Assembly (NCBI RefSeq): GCF_000156195.1
Contig: NZ_GG688317.1
Coordinates: 62,001-126,000 of the forward strand
DNA length: 64,000 bases
Direction: 5' to 3'
Source of the DNA: Bacteroides finegoldii DSM 17565
Lineage (GTDB): Bacteria > Bacteroidota > Bacteroidia > Bacteroidales > Bacteroidaceae
Part shown: positions 35,501 through 44,203 of the stretch, piece by piece
How the letters are laid out: every line of letters starts with the position of its first letter
How positions within the stretch are numbered: position 1 is the first letter of the stretch
Notes under the pieces: generated by a model
Told to the model about the DNA's origin: nothing
Database searches by the model: none
What the model saw: only the letters and a program-made list of their open reading frames with translations
Translations under genes and position numbers: made by a program

Positions 35501-36601
35501 GTGCCGGATACGGACGGAGGCAATTCATTCCGTATCTGCACGGTGAACGACGGAGTAATCATTCCTGATGCAATGAAAGAGGAGATATTCAAGCCTTTTG
35601 TTCGTTTCAACGAGCAGGAGGATGGAAAAGTGACTACCGGAACCGGCATCGGGTTGGCTCTCTCCCGCTCGCTTGCCGAACTGCATCAGGGGACTTTGAC
35701 TATGGGAAAAGGGGAGGAGAATAATACTTTCTGTATGACTTTGCCGATAGTACAGGATACGACAATCACCTTGACAACGGAAGTGGAAGCGGGAACTGAC
35801 AAGATAAACGAAGCTCCTGCGGAACAAGCAGTAGAGAAGGATAACCGCCCGACTGTGTTGGTAGCGGAAGATAATCCGGATATGCTTGCCTTTGTGGTTC
35901 GCCAACTGTCGAAAGATTACACGGTGCTGACAGCTACCAATGGCGCGGAAGCATTGCGTGTACTGGACGGCAATTATGTGAATCTGATGATAAGTGATGT
36001 CGTGATGCCTGTAATGGATGGCTTCGAACTGTGCAAGACGATTAAGTCGGATTTGAATTACAGCCATATTCCTATCATACTGCTGACCGCGAAGACTAAT
36101 ATACAATCGAAGATAGAGGGAATGGAACTGGGCGCGGATGCCTATATTGAAAAACCCTTCTCTGTGGAATATTTGCAGGCGTGCGCTTCCAATCTTATTC
36201 AGAACAGGGAGAAGCTGCGCCAGGCTTTTGCGGAATCTCCTTTTATAGCCGCTAATACAATGGCATTGACGAAAGCCGATGAAGAGTTTATCAAGAAACT
36301 GAACGAGGTTATCAGGGTGAACTATGCCAATCCGGAGTTTAGTATGGATGACATGGCGGATAACCTGAATATGAGCCGTTCTAACTTCTATCGGAAAATT
36401 AAAGGAGTGCTGGATCTCAGTCCGAATGAGTTCCTTCGTCTGGAGCGTCTGAAAAAGGCTGCCCAACTGCTGAAAGAGGGTGAAAACAGGGTCAATGAAA
36501 TCTGCTATATGGTAGGATTTAATTCACCGTCCTACTTTGCAAAATGTTTCCAGAAGCAGTTCGGAGTGTTGCCAAAGGACTTTACGAATGTAAAGGAGTA
36601 G
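32576..36601 (+). CDS. Hybrid two-component system sensor-regulator (HTCS)
   Basis: The 1341-aa one-protein phosphorelay senses a sugar in the periplasm and switches on the PUL. Order: signal peptide (ends CHAQ), two-component beta-propeller repeats (many WFGT/WIGT motifs to about 690), Y_Y_Y domain, one membrane helix near 785-805, HisKA with AHEIRTPL (His near 844), HATPase, receiver with SDVVMPVMDG (Asp near 1141), and an AraC-type DNA-binding domain with two HTHs at the C-terminus. The start at 32576 gives a clean signal peptide; an open frame to 32495 is rejected because it would begin before the promoter. Confidence 0.95.
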   Translation: MKKALTLLFCFICYQISCHAQVADECHYFKNLSVQNGLSQNTVNTILQDKQGFMWFGTKDGLNRYDGLSFRKFKHDDRSQRSIGNNFITALYEDEKGNIWVGTDVGLYIYYPEKDFFEHFTELSAENTKIEHTVTAISGDNQGCVWVAVESQGLFCYELEKEKLRNYTLENFSFLTTNVQTFVFDNSGTLWIGCYGDGLFYSKDRLKTLHPYRSPIDNKETYANDVVISLAKGAYNCLYVGSLKGGVKELNLTSNKLHDLLLADENGESVFCRELLMASDNELWIGAESGLYIYNLRLGKFVHLRSSINDPYSLSDNAIYSLCKDREGGIWIGSYFGGVNYYPRFYTNFEKYYPKGTENGLQGKRVREFCQDNQGVLWIGTEDGGLNRFNPKTKTFSFFTPSNAFTNVHGLCLIGDHLWVGTFSKGVKVVDTHTGAIVKTYRKTDSPRSLIDNSVFSICRTTTGDIYLGTLFGLLRYNEQSDDFDRIPELNGRFVYDIKEDSSGNLWLATYANGAYCYNVSEKKWKNYLHDESNPKSLPYDKVVSVFEDSHRQVWLTTQGGGFCLFHPETETFTSYNLADGLPNDVVYQIVEDKEGLFWLTTNNGLVCFQPTTGAMKVYTTSNGLLGDQFNYRSSFETEDGTIYLGSIDGFVAFNPKNFSENKSLPSIVITDFLLFGKEVYVGEPGSPLEKSITFSDELVLQSNQNSFSFRVAALDFQAPRMSRIMYKLDGFDADWLTVGESPIVTYSNLRYGNYTFRVKVSNSDGVWNEEGISLKVHILPPFYLSVWAYIVYALLIIGCSLYTVMYFKRRSNRKHRRQMEKFEQEKEREVYNAKIDFFTNVAHEIRTPLTLIKGPLENIILKKQVDTETREDLNVMKQNTERLLNLTNQLLDFRKTERQGFRLNFTECNVTEILKETHKRFTSLAKQKGLDFVLQMPEKDFYAHINQEAFTKIISNLLNNGVKYAESYVHISLAVPDTDGGNSFRICTVNDGVIIPDAMKEEIFKPFVRFNEQEDGKVTTGTGIGLALSRSLAELHQGTLTMGKGEENNTFCMTLPIVQDTTITLTTEVEAGTDKINEAPAEQAVEKDNRPTVLVAEDNPDMLAFVVRQLSKDYTVLTATNGAEALRVLDGNYVNLMISDVVMPVMDGFELCKTIKSDLNYSHIPIILLTAKTNIQSKIEGMELGADAYIEKPFSVEYLQACASNLIQNREKLRQAFAESPFIAANTMALTKADEEFIKKLNEVIRVNYANPEFSMDDMADNLNMSRSNFYRKIKGVLDLSPNEFLRLERLKKAAQLLKEGENRVNEICYMVGFNSPSYFAKCFQKQFGVLPKDFTNVKE

Positions 36602-36606
36602 CGGTT

Positions 36607-36614
36607 TACTTTTG
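36607..36614 (+). promoter_or_regulatory. Candidate promoter of the GH65-like gene
   Basis: TACTTTTG, 6 bp after the HTCS stop and 38 bp before the ATG at 36653. It suggests that the enzyme operon is not simply read through from the HTCS gene. Confidence 0.5.
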
Positions 36615-36652
36615 AGTAGAAAATGTCGTTAACTAATTAAATATGCTATTAT

Positions 36653-38668
36653 ATGAAGAATTTATTTATCGTATTTTTTTGTCTGGTATCAGTTTTGGCT
36701 ATAAAGGCAAACGGACAAGAAAGTTTGTGGAAAATACAGGCTGTTGATTATCAAGGAACTTATTATGGCGCAGCAGTAGCGAATGGCGGTATCGGTATAT
36801 TACCGTGGAAAGAACCTTTCTCCGTTCGTCATGTCATGTTGAATCATGTATTTGATGCTGCCGCTCCCCAAGATGTGAGCCGTGTGTTGCGAGGAATCAA
36901 CCCGTTTAATTTGCAAATGCAGATTGATGGACAGGGAGTGAGTGGTGATAATATCTCGGGATGGGGACAGTGCATAGATATGAAAGCCGCCACGCACGAT
37001 ACGCATTTCACTTATGGTGGAAAAGCGGATATCTCTTATAGTATCTGTGCCTTAAGGAATATGCCTTATGCGGGACTGGTGCGTGTAGAGGTGGCTGCAT
37101 TGGAAGATATGTATTTATCAGTGGAAAATCCCATTGAAGTACCTGATGAATATAAGAATTCCGGTTCGAAACAGGTGAGTGTGAATGTCGATGGAAACGA
37201 ACTGAAAATAGTACGTACCTGGGCTTTGTCCAAATACCGTGAACAGAAAGTGTCAGCTTCTTCCGCTTTTATTTATGATAAAAATCCAAACCTGCAGCAA
37301 CAATATGACGGAACCAACCGAATCGCTATTTCATTAAAAAAAGGAGATAAATTTTCTTTCGCTTTATTAGGCTCCGTCTGTACCGGACGTGATTTTATAG
37401 ACCCGTATAATGAGTCGGACCGTGAAGTGATTTATGGTGCGAAAGAAGGTTTGAACCGCCTGATGGATGGACACCGGAAACTTTGGAATGAACTGTGGGA
37501 AGGGGATATTATGATTGAGGGAGATGACGAGGCGCAGCGTGCCGTACGGTTTGCACTTTATAATCTTTACTCTAATGCACGCAAGGGAAGCCGGTTGAGT
37601 ATCTCTCCTTTCGGGCTTTCTGCCCAAGGATATAACGGGCATATTTTCTGGGATACCGAGTTATGGATGTATCCGCCTATGCTTTTCATGAATCAGGGCA
37701 TTGCAAGGACAATGATGGACTACCGTACTGACAGACTGGAAGCCGCCTGTCAGAGAGCATTGAGCTATGGATATGAGGGAGCCATGTTTCCGTGGGAAAG
37801 TGATGATGCTGGAGAAGAGTCATGTCCTACTTGGGCCTTGACCGGAGCTTTTGAACATCATATCACTGCCGATATTGCTATCGCGGCCTGGAATTATTAC
37901 TGTATGAGTGGTGATAAACGGTGGTTGCGTGAAGAAGGTTTTCCTTTGATGGAGAAAGTGGCGGAATTTTGGGTAAGTCGTGTAGAAAAGAATAATGAGG
38001 ATGGTTCTTATTCGATTCGCAATGTGGTGTGTGCCGATGAATATGCTGAAGGGGTGGATGATAATGCATTTACCAATGGTGCTGCTATGCGTGCATTGCA
38101 AGATGCTGCTAAAGCTGCTGCGGTATGCGGTGTTAAAGCACCTGCAATCTGGAAGGAGATAGCCTCAAAACTACGGATTCCGAAATTCGAGAATGGAGTG
38201 ACTATGGAGTATGAAGGCTATAACGGACAGGCAATAAAACAAGCGGATGCCAATTTGCTGGTATATCCATTAAATCTGATAACTCGTCCTGAAGAAATCC
38301 GTAAGGACTTGGAGTATTATGAAGATAAAATAGATAAAACCGGACCTGCAATGTCCTTCTCAGTGTTGGCTTTGCAATATGCACGCCTTGGCGAAGGCGA
38401 TAAAGCTTATGAACTGTTTGTGCAAAGTTTCCGTCCTAACCAGTTACCTCCGTTTGGCGTTATTTCCGAAGGTGCAGGAGGTACGAATCCTTATTTTGTA
38501 ACTGGTGCGGGAGGACTTTTACAAACTGTCATTAATGGTTTTTGTGGTTTGGAAGTTACAGATAATGGCATCAAGCAGCTTTTCTCAAAACTGCCGAAAC
38601 ATTGGAAGAAGTTGACGATAACAGGAGTGGGACCGGATAGAAAGACTTATGTCCGGATGCAAAAATAA
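36653..38668 (+). CDS. GH65-like glycoside hydrolase
   Basis: This 671-aa secreted enzyme (signal peptide ends near residue 21) has an N-terminal beta-sandwich and an (alpha/alpha)6 barrel from about residue 290. The GH65 general acid region reads ADEYAEGVDDNAFTN (E463), and KQADANLL is also conserved. In place of the phosphate-binding His/Thr region of GH65 phosphorylases it has ISEGAGGTNPYF, where E606 can act as base. That layout fits an inverting hydrolase, as reported for GH65 alpha-1,2-glucosidase (kojibiose hydrolase). The expected substrate is therefore an alpha-glucoside; linkage is inference. Confidence 0.83.
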   Translation: MKNLFIVFFCLVSVLAIKANGQESLWKIQAVDYQGTYYGAAVANGGIGILPWKEPFSVRHVMLNHVFDAAAPQDVSRVLRGINPFNLQMQIDGQGVSGDNISGWGQCIDMKAATHDTHFTYGGKADISYSICALRNMPYAGLVRVEVAALEDMYLSVENPIEVPDEYKNSGSKQVSVNVDGNELKIVRTWALSKYREQKVSASSAFIYDKNPNLQQQYDGTNRIAISLKKGDKFSFALLGSVCTGRDFIDPYNESDREVIYGAKEGLNRLMDGHRKLWNELWEGDIMIEGDDEAQRAVRFALYNLYSNARKGSRLSISPFGLSAQGYNGHIFWDTELWMYPPMLFMNQGIARTMMDYRTDRLEAACQRALSYGYEGAMFPWESDDAGEESCPTWALTGAFEHHITADIAIAAWNYYCMSGDKRWLREEGFPLMEKVAEFWVSRVEKNNEDGSYSIRNVVCADEYAEGVDDNAFTNGAAMRALQDAAKAAAVCGVKAPAIWKEIASKLRIPKFENGVTMEYEGYNGQAIKQADANLLVYPLNLITRPEEIRKDLEYYEDKIDKTGPAMSFSVLALQYARLGEGDKAYELFVQSFRPNQLPPFGVISEGAGGTNPYFVTGAGGLLQTVINGFCGLEVTDNGIKQLFSKLPKHWKKLTITGVGPDRKTYVRMQK

Positions 38669-38739
38669 CATTGTTAAGTCTTGGTGTAGTGAAGTATACA
38701 TATATACACACTGTACGAAACATTATTCGTTGATTTCTG

Positions 38740-38822
38740 CTTTCATTTAGCCCGATTGAGACTAAACTTTCATTTATTGACCTGTTTTTAATACCTGAAA
38801 TAAGTGCAAACCCCTATTTTTG
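38740..38822 (+). promoter_or_regulatory. Promoter region with direct repeats before the unclassified hydrolase-like gene
   Basis: CTTTCATTTA occurs at 38740-38749 and 38767-38776 (27 bp apart), followed by a -7 box TATTTTTG at 38815-38822. The gap 38669-38888 has no gene. The repeats could be a regulator site; the HTCS is the obvious candidate but the motif is not repeated before the susC gene. Confidence 0.4.
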
Positions 38823-38888
38823 CTGCAGTAATAACTTAGTATTAACACAGAACCAGTATCCTTTACTGATTCATATAATCAGGTTTGC

Positions 38889-40919
38889 ATGAATTTTAAA
38901 TGTTTGTTTTGCGGGGCGCTTATTACACTGTATGTCGGAGTTGCTGAAGCTGTCAACTATGTTCCGGAAAATATTTCAGCGTCCATATCGTTGAAAGTGC
39001 CGGGAAATGTAGCTGAAAGGTATTCACTGAACTTGCAGCAATTGGGGAATAACCGTTCATCCTATTTATTGGAAGCTTCTGAAAGCATTCCGGTTACAAT
39101 CACTCAGAGGGTGGCAGATGTAAATGGAAAATTACGGGTAAATGTCTGTATAACAGCACTCGAAGATATTTATTTTAATTATAGTCAACGGCTATCAACA
39201 GGCTATCGCCATGATGATTGTCAATTTTATATGCCGGGTTTCTGGTATCGCCGGAATCTCCGTTCGCCTAAAGATGCGCCTTCGTTCCATTCTTCAGATA
39301 GTTGGTTGGTGCGTGAAGACAGGCTAAGCGCACCGCTTACGGGTGTTTATTCGGAAAAAGAAAAACACTTTGTGACTGTGAGCCGTATCGATAAGTTTGC
39401 AGAAGAAGCCTTGAGCACTCATCGGGAAGGAGAAATTATCCTTTCAGGTAAAACGTCTCTAGGATTTACCGGATTTGAGAATCAAGACGGAATAACTGCG
39501 CTCTCTTTTGGCTTTCCTTATCGTGAAGCTCCCAAGAGTTATATTCGTAAGCTGACATTGGCACCTGCGGTAGAAGCTTTTCAATTCCTGAAAAAAGGGG
39601 AGACTGTTCTGCTGACATGGGAGATTCAGGAGAATAAGGCTGATGATTATTCTGATTTTATACGCCATGCATGGGAATATAGTTATGACACTTATGGACC
39701 TAAACCTGTGGAGACTCCTTATTCCATAACGGATATGAAGCAAGTTCTTAGCGGATTCTTTATAAGTAGCTTCGTAGAAGGACATCCGTTGGTTTATAAT
39801 TCGGGAATACATCTAATGACGGAAAATTGCCAGAGTAACGGGCAGGCGGAAGTAGGATTTATTGGTCGTGTGCTCCTTAATGCATTCAATGCTTGGGAAT
39901 ATGGTCACCAATCTGATAGGGAGGATTTGAAAGCAAATAGTATGAAAGTGTTTGATAGCTACTTGAAAAACGGCTTTACTCCGGTCGGTTTCTTCAAAGA
40001 GTCGGTCGATTTTGATAAAGGCTATGAAGATCCTGTGCACAGTATACGCCGTCAGTCCGAAGGAATCTATGCTATGTTGCACTTTCTTGCTTATGAAAAA
40101 GAGAACGGGCGTCGTCATCCCGAATGGGAGCAGAAGATGAAAAATATGCTGGATATACTTTTGCGGTTGCAACAGGCTGACGGTAGTTTCCCTCGCAAGT
40201 TTCGTGATGATTTTACGATAGTTGACACTAGTGGGGGAAGTACTCCTTCGGCTACTTTGCCGCTGGTAATGGGATACAAGTATTTCAAAGACAAGCGATA
40301 CCTTGCCAGTGCTAAGCAGACTGCGGATTATCTGGAGAAAGTATTGATTTCTAAAGCCGACTATTTCTCGTCCACACTTGATGCCAACTGCGAAGACAAG
40401 GAGGCATCTCTGTATGCTGCTACGGCTACCTATTATCTTTCATTGATTACAAAAGGAGACGAGCACCGGCATTATGCAGACCTGACGAAGAAAGCTGCTT
40501 ATTTTGCCTTGTCATGGTATTATGTATGGGATGTTCCTTTCGCGCAGGGACAGATGTTGGGAGATATTGGTCTGAAAACCCGCGGCTGGGGCAATGTGTC
40601 GGTGGAAAACAACCATATTGATGTATTTGTGTTTGAGTTTGCTTCTGTGTTGCGATGGCTGTCAAAGGAATATGCAGAACCCCGCTTCTCGCAATTTGCA
40701 GAAGTCATTTCTACTTCTATGCGCCAACTTCTGCCTCATGAGGGGCATTTATGCGGAGTGGCTAAGCCCGGTTACTATCCGGAAGTTGTTCAGCACACAA
40801 ATTGGGATTATGGAAAAAACGGGAAGGGATATTATAATGATATCTTTGCACCGGGTTGGACGGTAGCTTCTTTGTGGGAGTTGTTCACTCCGGGGCGTGC
40901 GGAGTATTTCTTGAAATGA
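38889..40919 (+). CDS. Secreted protein with predicted alpha/alpha-barrel, unclassified
   Basis: The 676-aa product has a signal peptide (to about residue 21, VAEA) and a beta-rich N-terminal part to about 255. A helical part follows with toroid-like repeats (LLNAFNAWEYG, IYAMLHFLAYEKENG, MLDILLRLQQADGSFPRKF, LPLVMGYKYFKDKRYLASA) as in six-hairpin glycosidases. I cannot place it in a known GH family. Asp and Glu residues in QQADGSFPRKFRDDF and CEDKEAS are possible catalytic residues. Its position between GH65 and susC suggests a role in degrading the PUL substrate. Confidence 0.75.
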   Translation: MNFKCLFCGALITLYVGVAEAVNYVPENISASISLKVPGNVAERYSLNLQQLGNNRSSYLLEASESIPVTITQRVADVNGKLRVNVCITALEDIYFNYSQRLSTGYRHDDCQFYMPGFWYRRNLRSPKDAPSFHSSDSWLVREDRLSAPLTGVYSEKEKHFVTVSRIDKFAEEALSTHREGEIILSGKTSLGFTGFENQDGITALSFGFPYREAPKSYIRKLTLAPAVEAFQFLKKGETVLLTWEIQENKADDYSDFIRHAWEYSYDTYGPKPVETPYSITDMKQVLSGFFISSFVEGHPLVYNSGIHLMTENCQSNGQAEVGFIGRVLLNAFNAWEYGHQSDREDLKANSMKVFDSYLKNGFTPVGFFKESVDFDKGYEDPVHSIRRQSEGIYAMLHFLAYEKENGRRHPEWEQKMKNMLDILLRLQQADGSFPRKFRDDFTIVDTSGGSTPSATLPLVMGYKYFKDKRYLASAKQTADYLEKVLISKADYFSSTLDANCEDKEASLYAATATYYLSLITKGDEHRHYADLTKKAAYFALSWYYVWDVPFAQGQMLGDIGLKTRGWGNVSVENNHIDVFVFEFASVLRWLSKEYAEPRFSQFAEVISTSMRQLLPHEGHLCGVAKPGYYPEVVQHTNWDYGKNGKGYYNDIFAPGWTVASLWELFTPGRAEYFLK

Positions 40920-41022
40920 CATAAATAGGTCAGAATATATATCTATTATATTTTAATTTGATTTTGAACAAATTCTTTTAATTATTGAATTGTTTGTTTT
41001 ATTATATTTTGCGTTGGTTGCC

Positions 41023-41030
41023 TACTTTTG
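41023..41030 (+). promoter_or_regulatory. Candidate promoter of the susC operon
   Basis: TACTTTTG, 54 bp before the susC ATG at 41085. No TTTG lies at the right distance, as expected for a promoter that needs an activator. Confidence 0.5.
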
Positions 41031-41084
41031 CTCTCACTCGGTTAGAGATAAAGTATTTATTATGAGATTTTTAAATTTAATATT

Positions 41085-44000
41085 ATGGATTTGAAGAAAG
41101 CATTGTTTGTTTGCTTGTTGTTGTACTATGGAACAAGTGCCAACTCCGCTTTACCTGTACATTCTATGGCTGGTAAGACGAATCTGTCGGAGCAGGCGAA
41201 AGGTATTCGTATTAGTGGTACGATAACCGATAAGGACAAAAATCCTCTTCCCGGTGTGAATATACGCGTTATGGAAGAAGGAGGCACTGGAGTGATAACG
41301 GATATGGACGGACATTTCTATATGGATGTGCCGGGAAAAAGTTCCGTAATTGAGATTTCCTATATAGGATTTAAAACCCAGCAAATAAAAGTTGGAAGCA
41401 AGATTAACTTTGATGTGATTCTTGAGGAAGATATTGAAGCGCTGGAAGAAGTGGTGGTTACGGGATATGGTAGTCAGAAAAAAATGTCGGTTATCGGTTC
41501 TATCGAAACATTGCAGCCAAAGAAGTTGCAGGTGGGGTCTTCACGTTCTGTTACTAATAACTTGGCGGGACAAATTGCCGGTGTGATAGCTGTTCAGCGT
41601 TCCGGTGAACCCGGGTACGATTCTTCTAATTTCTGGATTCGTGGTATTGCCTCTTTCTCTGGCGGACAGTCGCCACTAGTATTGGTTGATGGAATTGAAC
41701 GTGATCTAAATCATATCGACCCGGCGGAAATAGAATCGTTCTCTGTATTGAAAGATGCTTCGGCAAGTGCTATGTATGGTGTGCGCGGTGCGAACGGTGT
41801 GATTGTTATTAATACAAAACGTGGTAAGATAGGTGCTCCTTCTGTGAATTTTCGGGTGGAACATTCTATTTCAGAACCTACAAAACTTCCTGAGTTTATC
41901 GGTGCAGCCGATCATATGGCATTATTGAACGAACTTACGGAAGACAGGACACGCTTGCCATTCAGCCAGGAGCAGATTGACAGGACTCGTTATGGATATG
42001 ACCGGGATTTGTATCCGGATGTAAATTGGCTGGATCAAATAACGAAAGATTACGCTTACTCTACTCGTGCTAATTTAACGGTTTCGGGTGGCTCCGATTT
42101 TCTCCGGTACTCATTGGTCGGTTCTTATTTCGGTGAGAAAGGAATTATGGAAACGGACAAGACATTGCCTTATGACACCGGAATGAAGCTGACCCGTTAT
42201 AACATGCGTGCCAATGTCGATTTGGATGTTACCAAGACGACAGTACTGCGTTTGAATGTCGGCGGTTTCTTGCAGACGCACCGTAAGCAGGCTTTTAGTA
42301 CGGACAATGCTTTCGACAGGGCATTTATGACTTCTCCTTTTGTGCACCCTGCCCGTTACTCTGACGGAACAATTCCTATCATGAATATCAACGGAGTCAA
42401 TCCTTGGGCTGCTGTGACACAAAGTGGATATGATGTGGTTACGGCCTCACAGATTCAATCTTTGTTTGCTGTTGAGCAGAACCTGAAAATGATCACTCCG
42501 GGATTGAAAGCGAAAGTGTCATTCTCGTTCGACCGCTGGAATCAGAGTTCGATAACTAGAGGCAAGAATGCGACTTACTATACTATTGCTACCGGTCGTG
42601 ATATAGAGGGTAACCTGATTCATTCGGTGTTGAAATACGGAGATGATTCTTTGGGACATGGCAATAAAGGTGAATATGGAAATTCGAGGGTCTACTTTGA
42701 AGGAACGCTGACTTATGCACGTACTTTCGGAAAACATGATGTGGATGCATTGTTCCTGTATAATCAGCAAAGTTTTGACAACGGTAGTGTACAGCCTTAT
42801 AGAAAGCAAGGTATTGCGGGGCGTCTTTCTTATACATTCGATAGCCGCTATGTGACGGAGTTTAACTTTGGTTATAACGGTTCGGAGAATTTTGCCAAAG
42901 GAAAACGTTTCGGATTTTTCCCCTCTCTTGCAGTTGGGTGGCTTATATCCGAAGAACCTTTTATGGATAAGTTCAGAAATACTTTGAGTAAATTGAAATT
43001 AAGAGGATCTATAGGAAAAGTTGGTAATGATGATATTGGTGGACGACGTTTTGCCTATATGACAACATTGAAGACAGATGCAGACACGTATCACTGGGGT
43101 GATACAGGGCAGATTGAACGTAAAGGTATTTCTGAAGGAGAAGTAGGAGTGGAAAACCTTACGTGGGAGACTGCATTAAAAATGAATCTTGGAGTAGAAC
43201 TGGGCTTATGGAATGAACTGGAACTGCAAGTAGATGTATTTAAAGAAAAGCGTACTAATATTTTCATGCAGCGTAAAATTATTCCGTCACAAACCGGATT
43301 CTTGACAAATCCATGGGCTAACTTTGGTGAAGTGACTAATCGTGGTGTAGAATTCTCTTTGAATTATAGTAAACAAATCAATAAAGATTGGTTTATAGGT
43401 TTCCGTTCTAACTTTACTTATGCTATCAATCGGGTAGACGAGTATGATGAACCGGAATCTGTGGTAGGTACATACAAAGGGCTGACAGGACGTTCATTGA
43501 ATACTTTGTGGGGGTTGCAGGCAGAAAGACTGTTTACGGCAGATGACTTTGATGCGGATGGTAATTTAAAGTTCGGTATACCGACACAAGATGTAGGAGC
43601 TTCCAAGGTTCGTCCGGGTGATATTAAATATGTGGATATGAACGGTGATGGTTTCATTACTGATGCAGATGAAGGTTATATTGGCGGAACAGTAGACCCG
43701 CGTATTGTTTACGGATTCGGTGGTAATATAAATTACAAGAACTGGGACTTGAATTTTTTCTTTCAAGGGACAGGCGATACTTATCGTGTAATCGGTAATA
43801 CTACATACTTTATTCCGGGCAGCGGACAAACGTTGCAAGGAAATGTCTATTCCAACTATAATGACCGGTGGACAGAAGAGAATTCTTCTCAGGATGTGTT
43901 TTGGCCAAGATTGTCGGAAGAGCCTAACCGGCAAAACTACCGGAGCTCCACCTGGTGGAAAAAGAATATGCGATTCTTGCGTCTCAAGACTTTGGAATTG

Positions 44001-44186
44001 GGATATACTTTGCCGAAAATGATAACCGAGAAGATACATTCGAAGTCGGTTCGTTTCTACGTGAGCGGTAATAACCTTTTCTGTTTTTCTCCGTTCAAAC
44101 TATGGGATCCGGAATTGGATACTGATACCGGTTTGCGTTATCCTGCTATGCGTTCCGTTATGTTTGGAGTTGACCTGAATTTCTAA
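41085..44186 (+). CDS. susC: SusC-like TonB-dependent outer-membrane transporter
   Basis: This 1033-aa receptor imports oligosaccharides across the outer membrane using TonB energy. Order: signal peptide, carboxypeptidase-like regulatory beta-sandwich (ISGTITDKDKNPLPGVNIRV, about 43-118), the family motif LEEVVVTGYGSQKK, a plug domain (ending GVIVINTKRG), and a 22-stranded barrel ending in Phe (GVDLNF). It lacks an STN domain, consistent with HTCS rather than sigma/anti-sigma control. It is followed after 17 bp by its SusD partner. Confidence 0.96.
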   Translation: MDLKKALFVCLLLYYGTSANSALPVHSMAGKTNLSEQAKGIRISGTITDKDKNPLPGVNIRVMEEGGTGVITDMDGHFYMDVPGKSSVIEISYIGFKTQQIKVGSKINFDVILEEDIEALEEVVVTGYGSQKKMSVIGSIETLQPKKLQVGSSRSVTNNLAGQIAGVIAVQRSGEPGYDSSNFWIRGIASFSGGQSPLVLVDGIERDLNHIDPAEIESFSVLKDASASAMYGVRGANGVIVINTKRGKIGAPSVNFRVEHSISEPTKLPEFIGAADHMALLNELTEDRTRLPFSQEQIDRTRYGYDRDLYPDVNWLDQITKDYAYSTRANLTVSGGSDFLRYSLVGSYFGEKGIMETDKTLPYDTGMKLTRYNMRANVDLDVTKTTVLRLNVGGFLQTHRKQAFSTDNAFDRAFMTSPFVHPARYSDGTIPIMNINGVNPWAAVTQSGYDVVTASQIQSLFAVEQNLKMITPGLKAKVSFSFDRWNQSSITRGKNATYYTIATGRDIEGNLIHSVLKYGDDSLGHGNKGEYGNSRVYFEGTLTYARTFGKHDVDALFLYNQQSFDNGSVQPYRKQGIAGRLSYTFDSRYVTEFNFGYNGSENFAKGKRFGFFPSLAVGWLISEEPFMDKFRNTLSKLKLRGSIGKVGNDDIGGRRFAYMTTLKTDADTYHWGDTGQIERKGISEGEVGVENLTWETALKMNLGVELGLWNELELQVDVFKEKRTNIFMQRKIIPSQTGFLTNPWANFGEVTNRGVEFSLNYSKQINKDWFIGFRSNFTYAINRVDEYDEPESVVGTYKGLTGRSLNTLWGLQAERLFTADDFDADGNLKFGIPTQDVGASKVRPGDIKYVDMNGDGFITDADEGYIGGTVDPRIVYGFGGNINYKNWDLNFFFQGTGDTYRVIGNTTYFIPGSGQTLQGNVYSNYNDRWTEENSSQDVFWPRLSEEPNRQNYRSSTWWKKNMRFLRLKTLELGYTLPKMITEKIHSKSVRFYVSGNNLFCFSPFKLWDPELDTDTGLRYPAMRSVMFGVDLNF

Positions 44187-44203
44187 TTTAAAAAAAGACG
44201 ATC

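Noticed and set aside
35525..36466. Minus-strand open frame (313 codons) opposite the HTCS receiver and HTH
   Set aside because: Fully inside the HTCS coding sequence whose domains are unmistakable; the translation is His/Arg-rich and domain-free.
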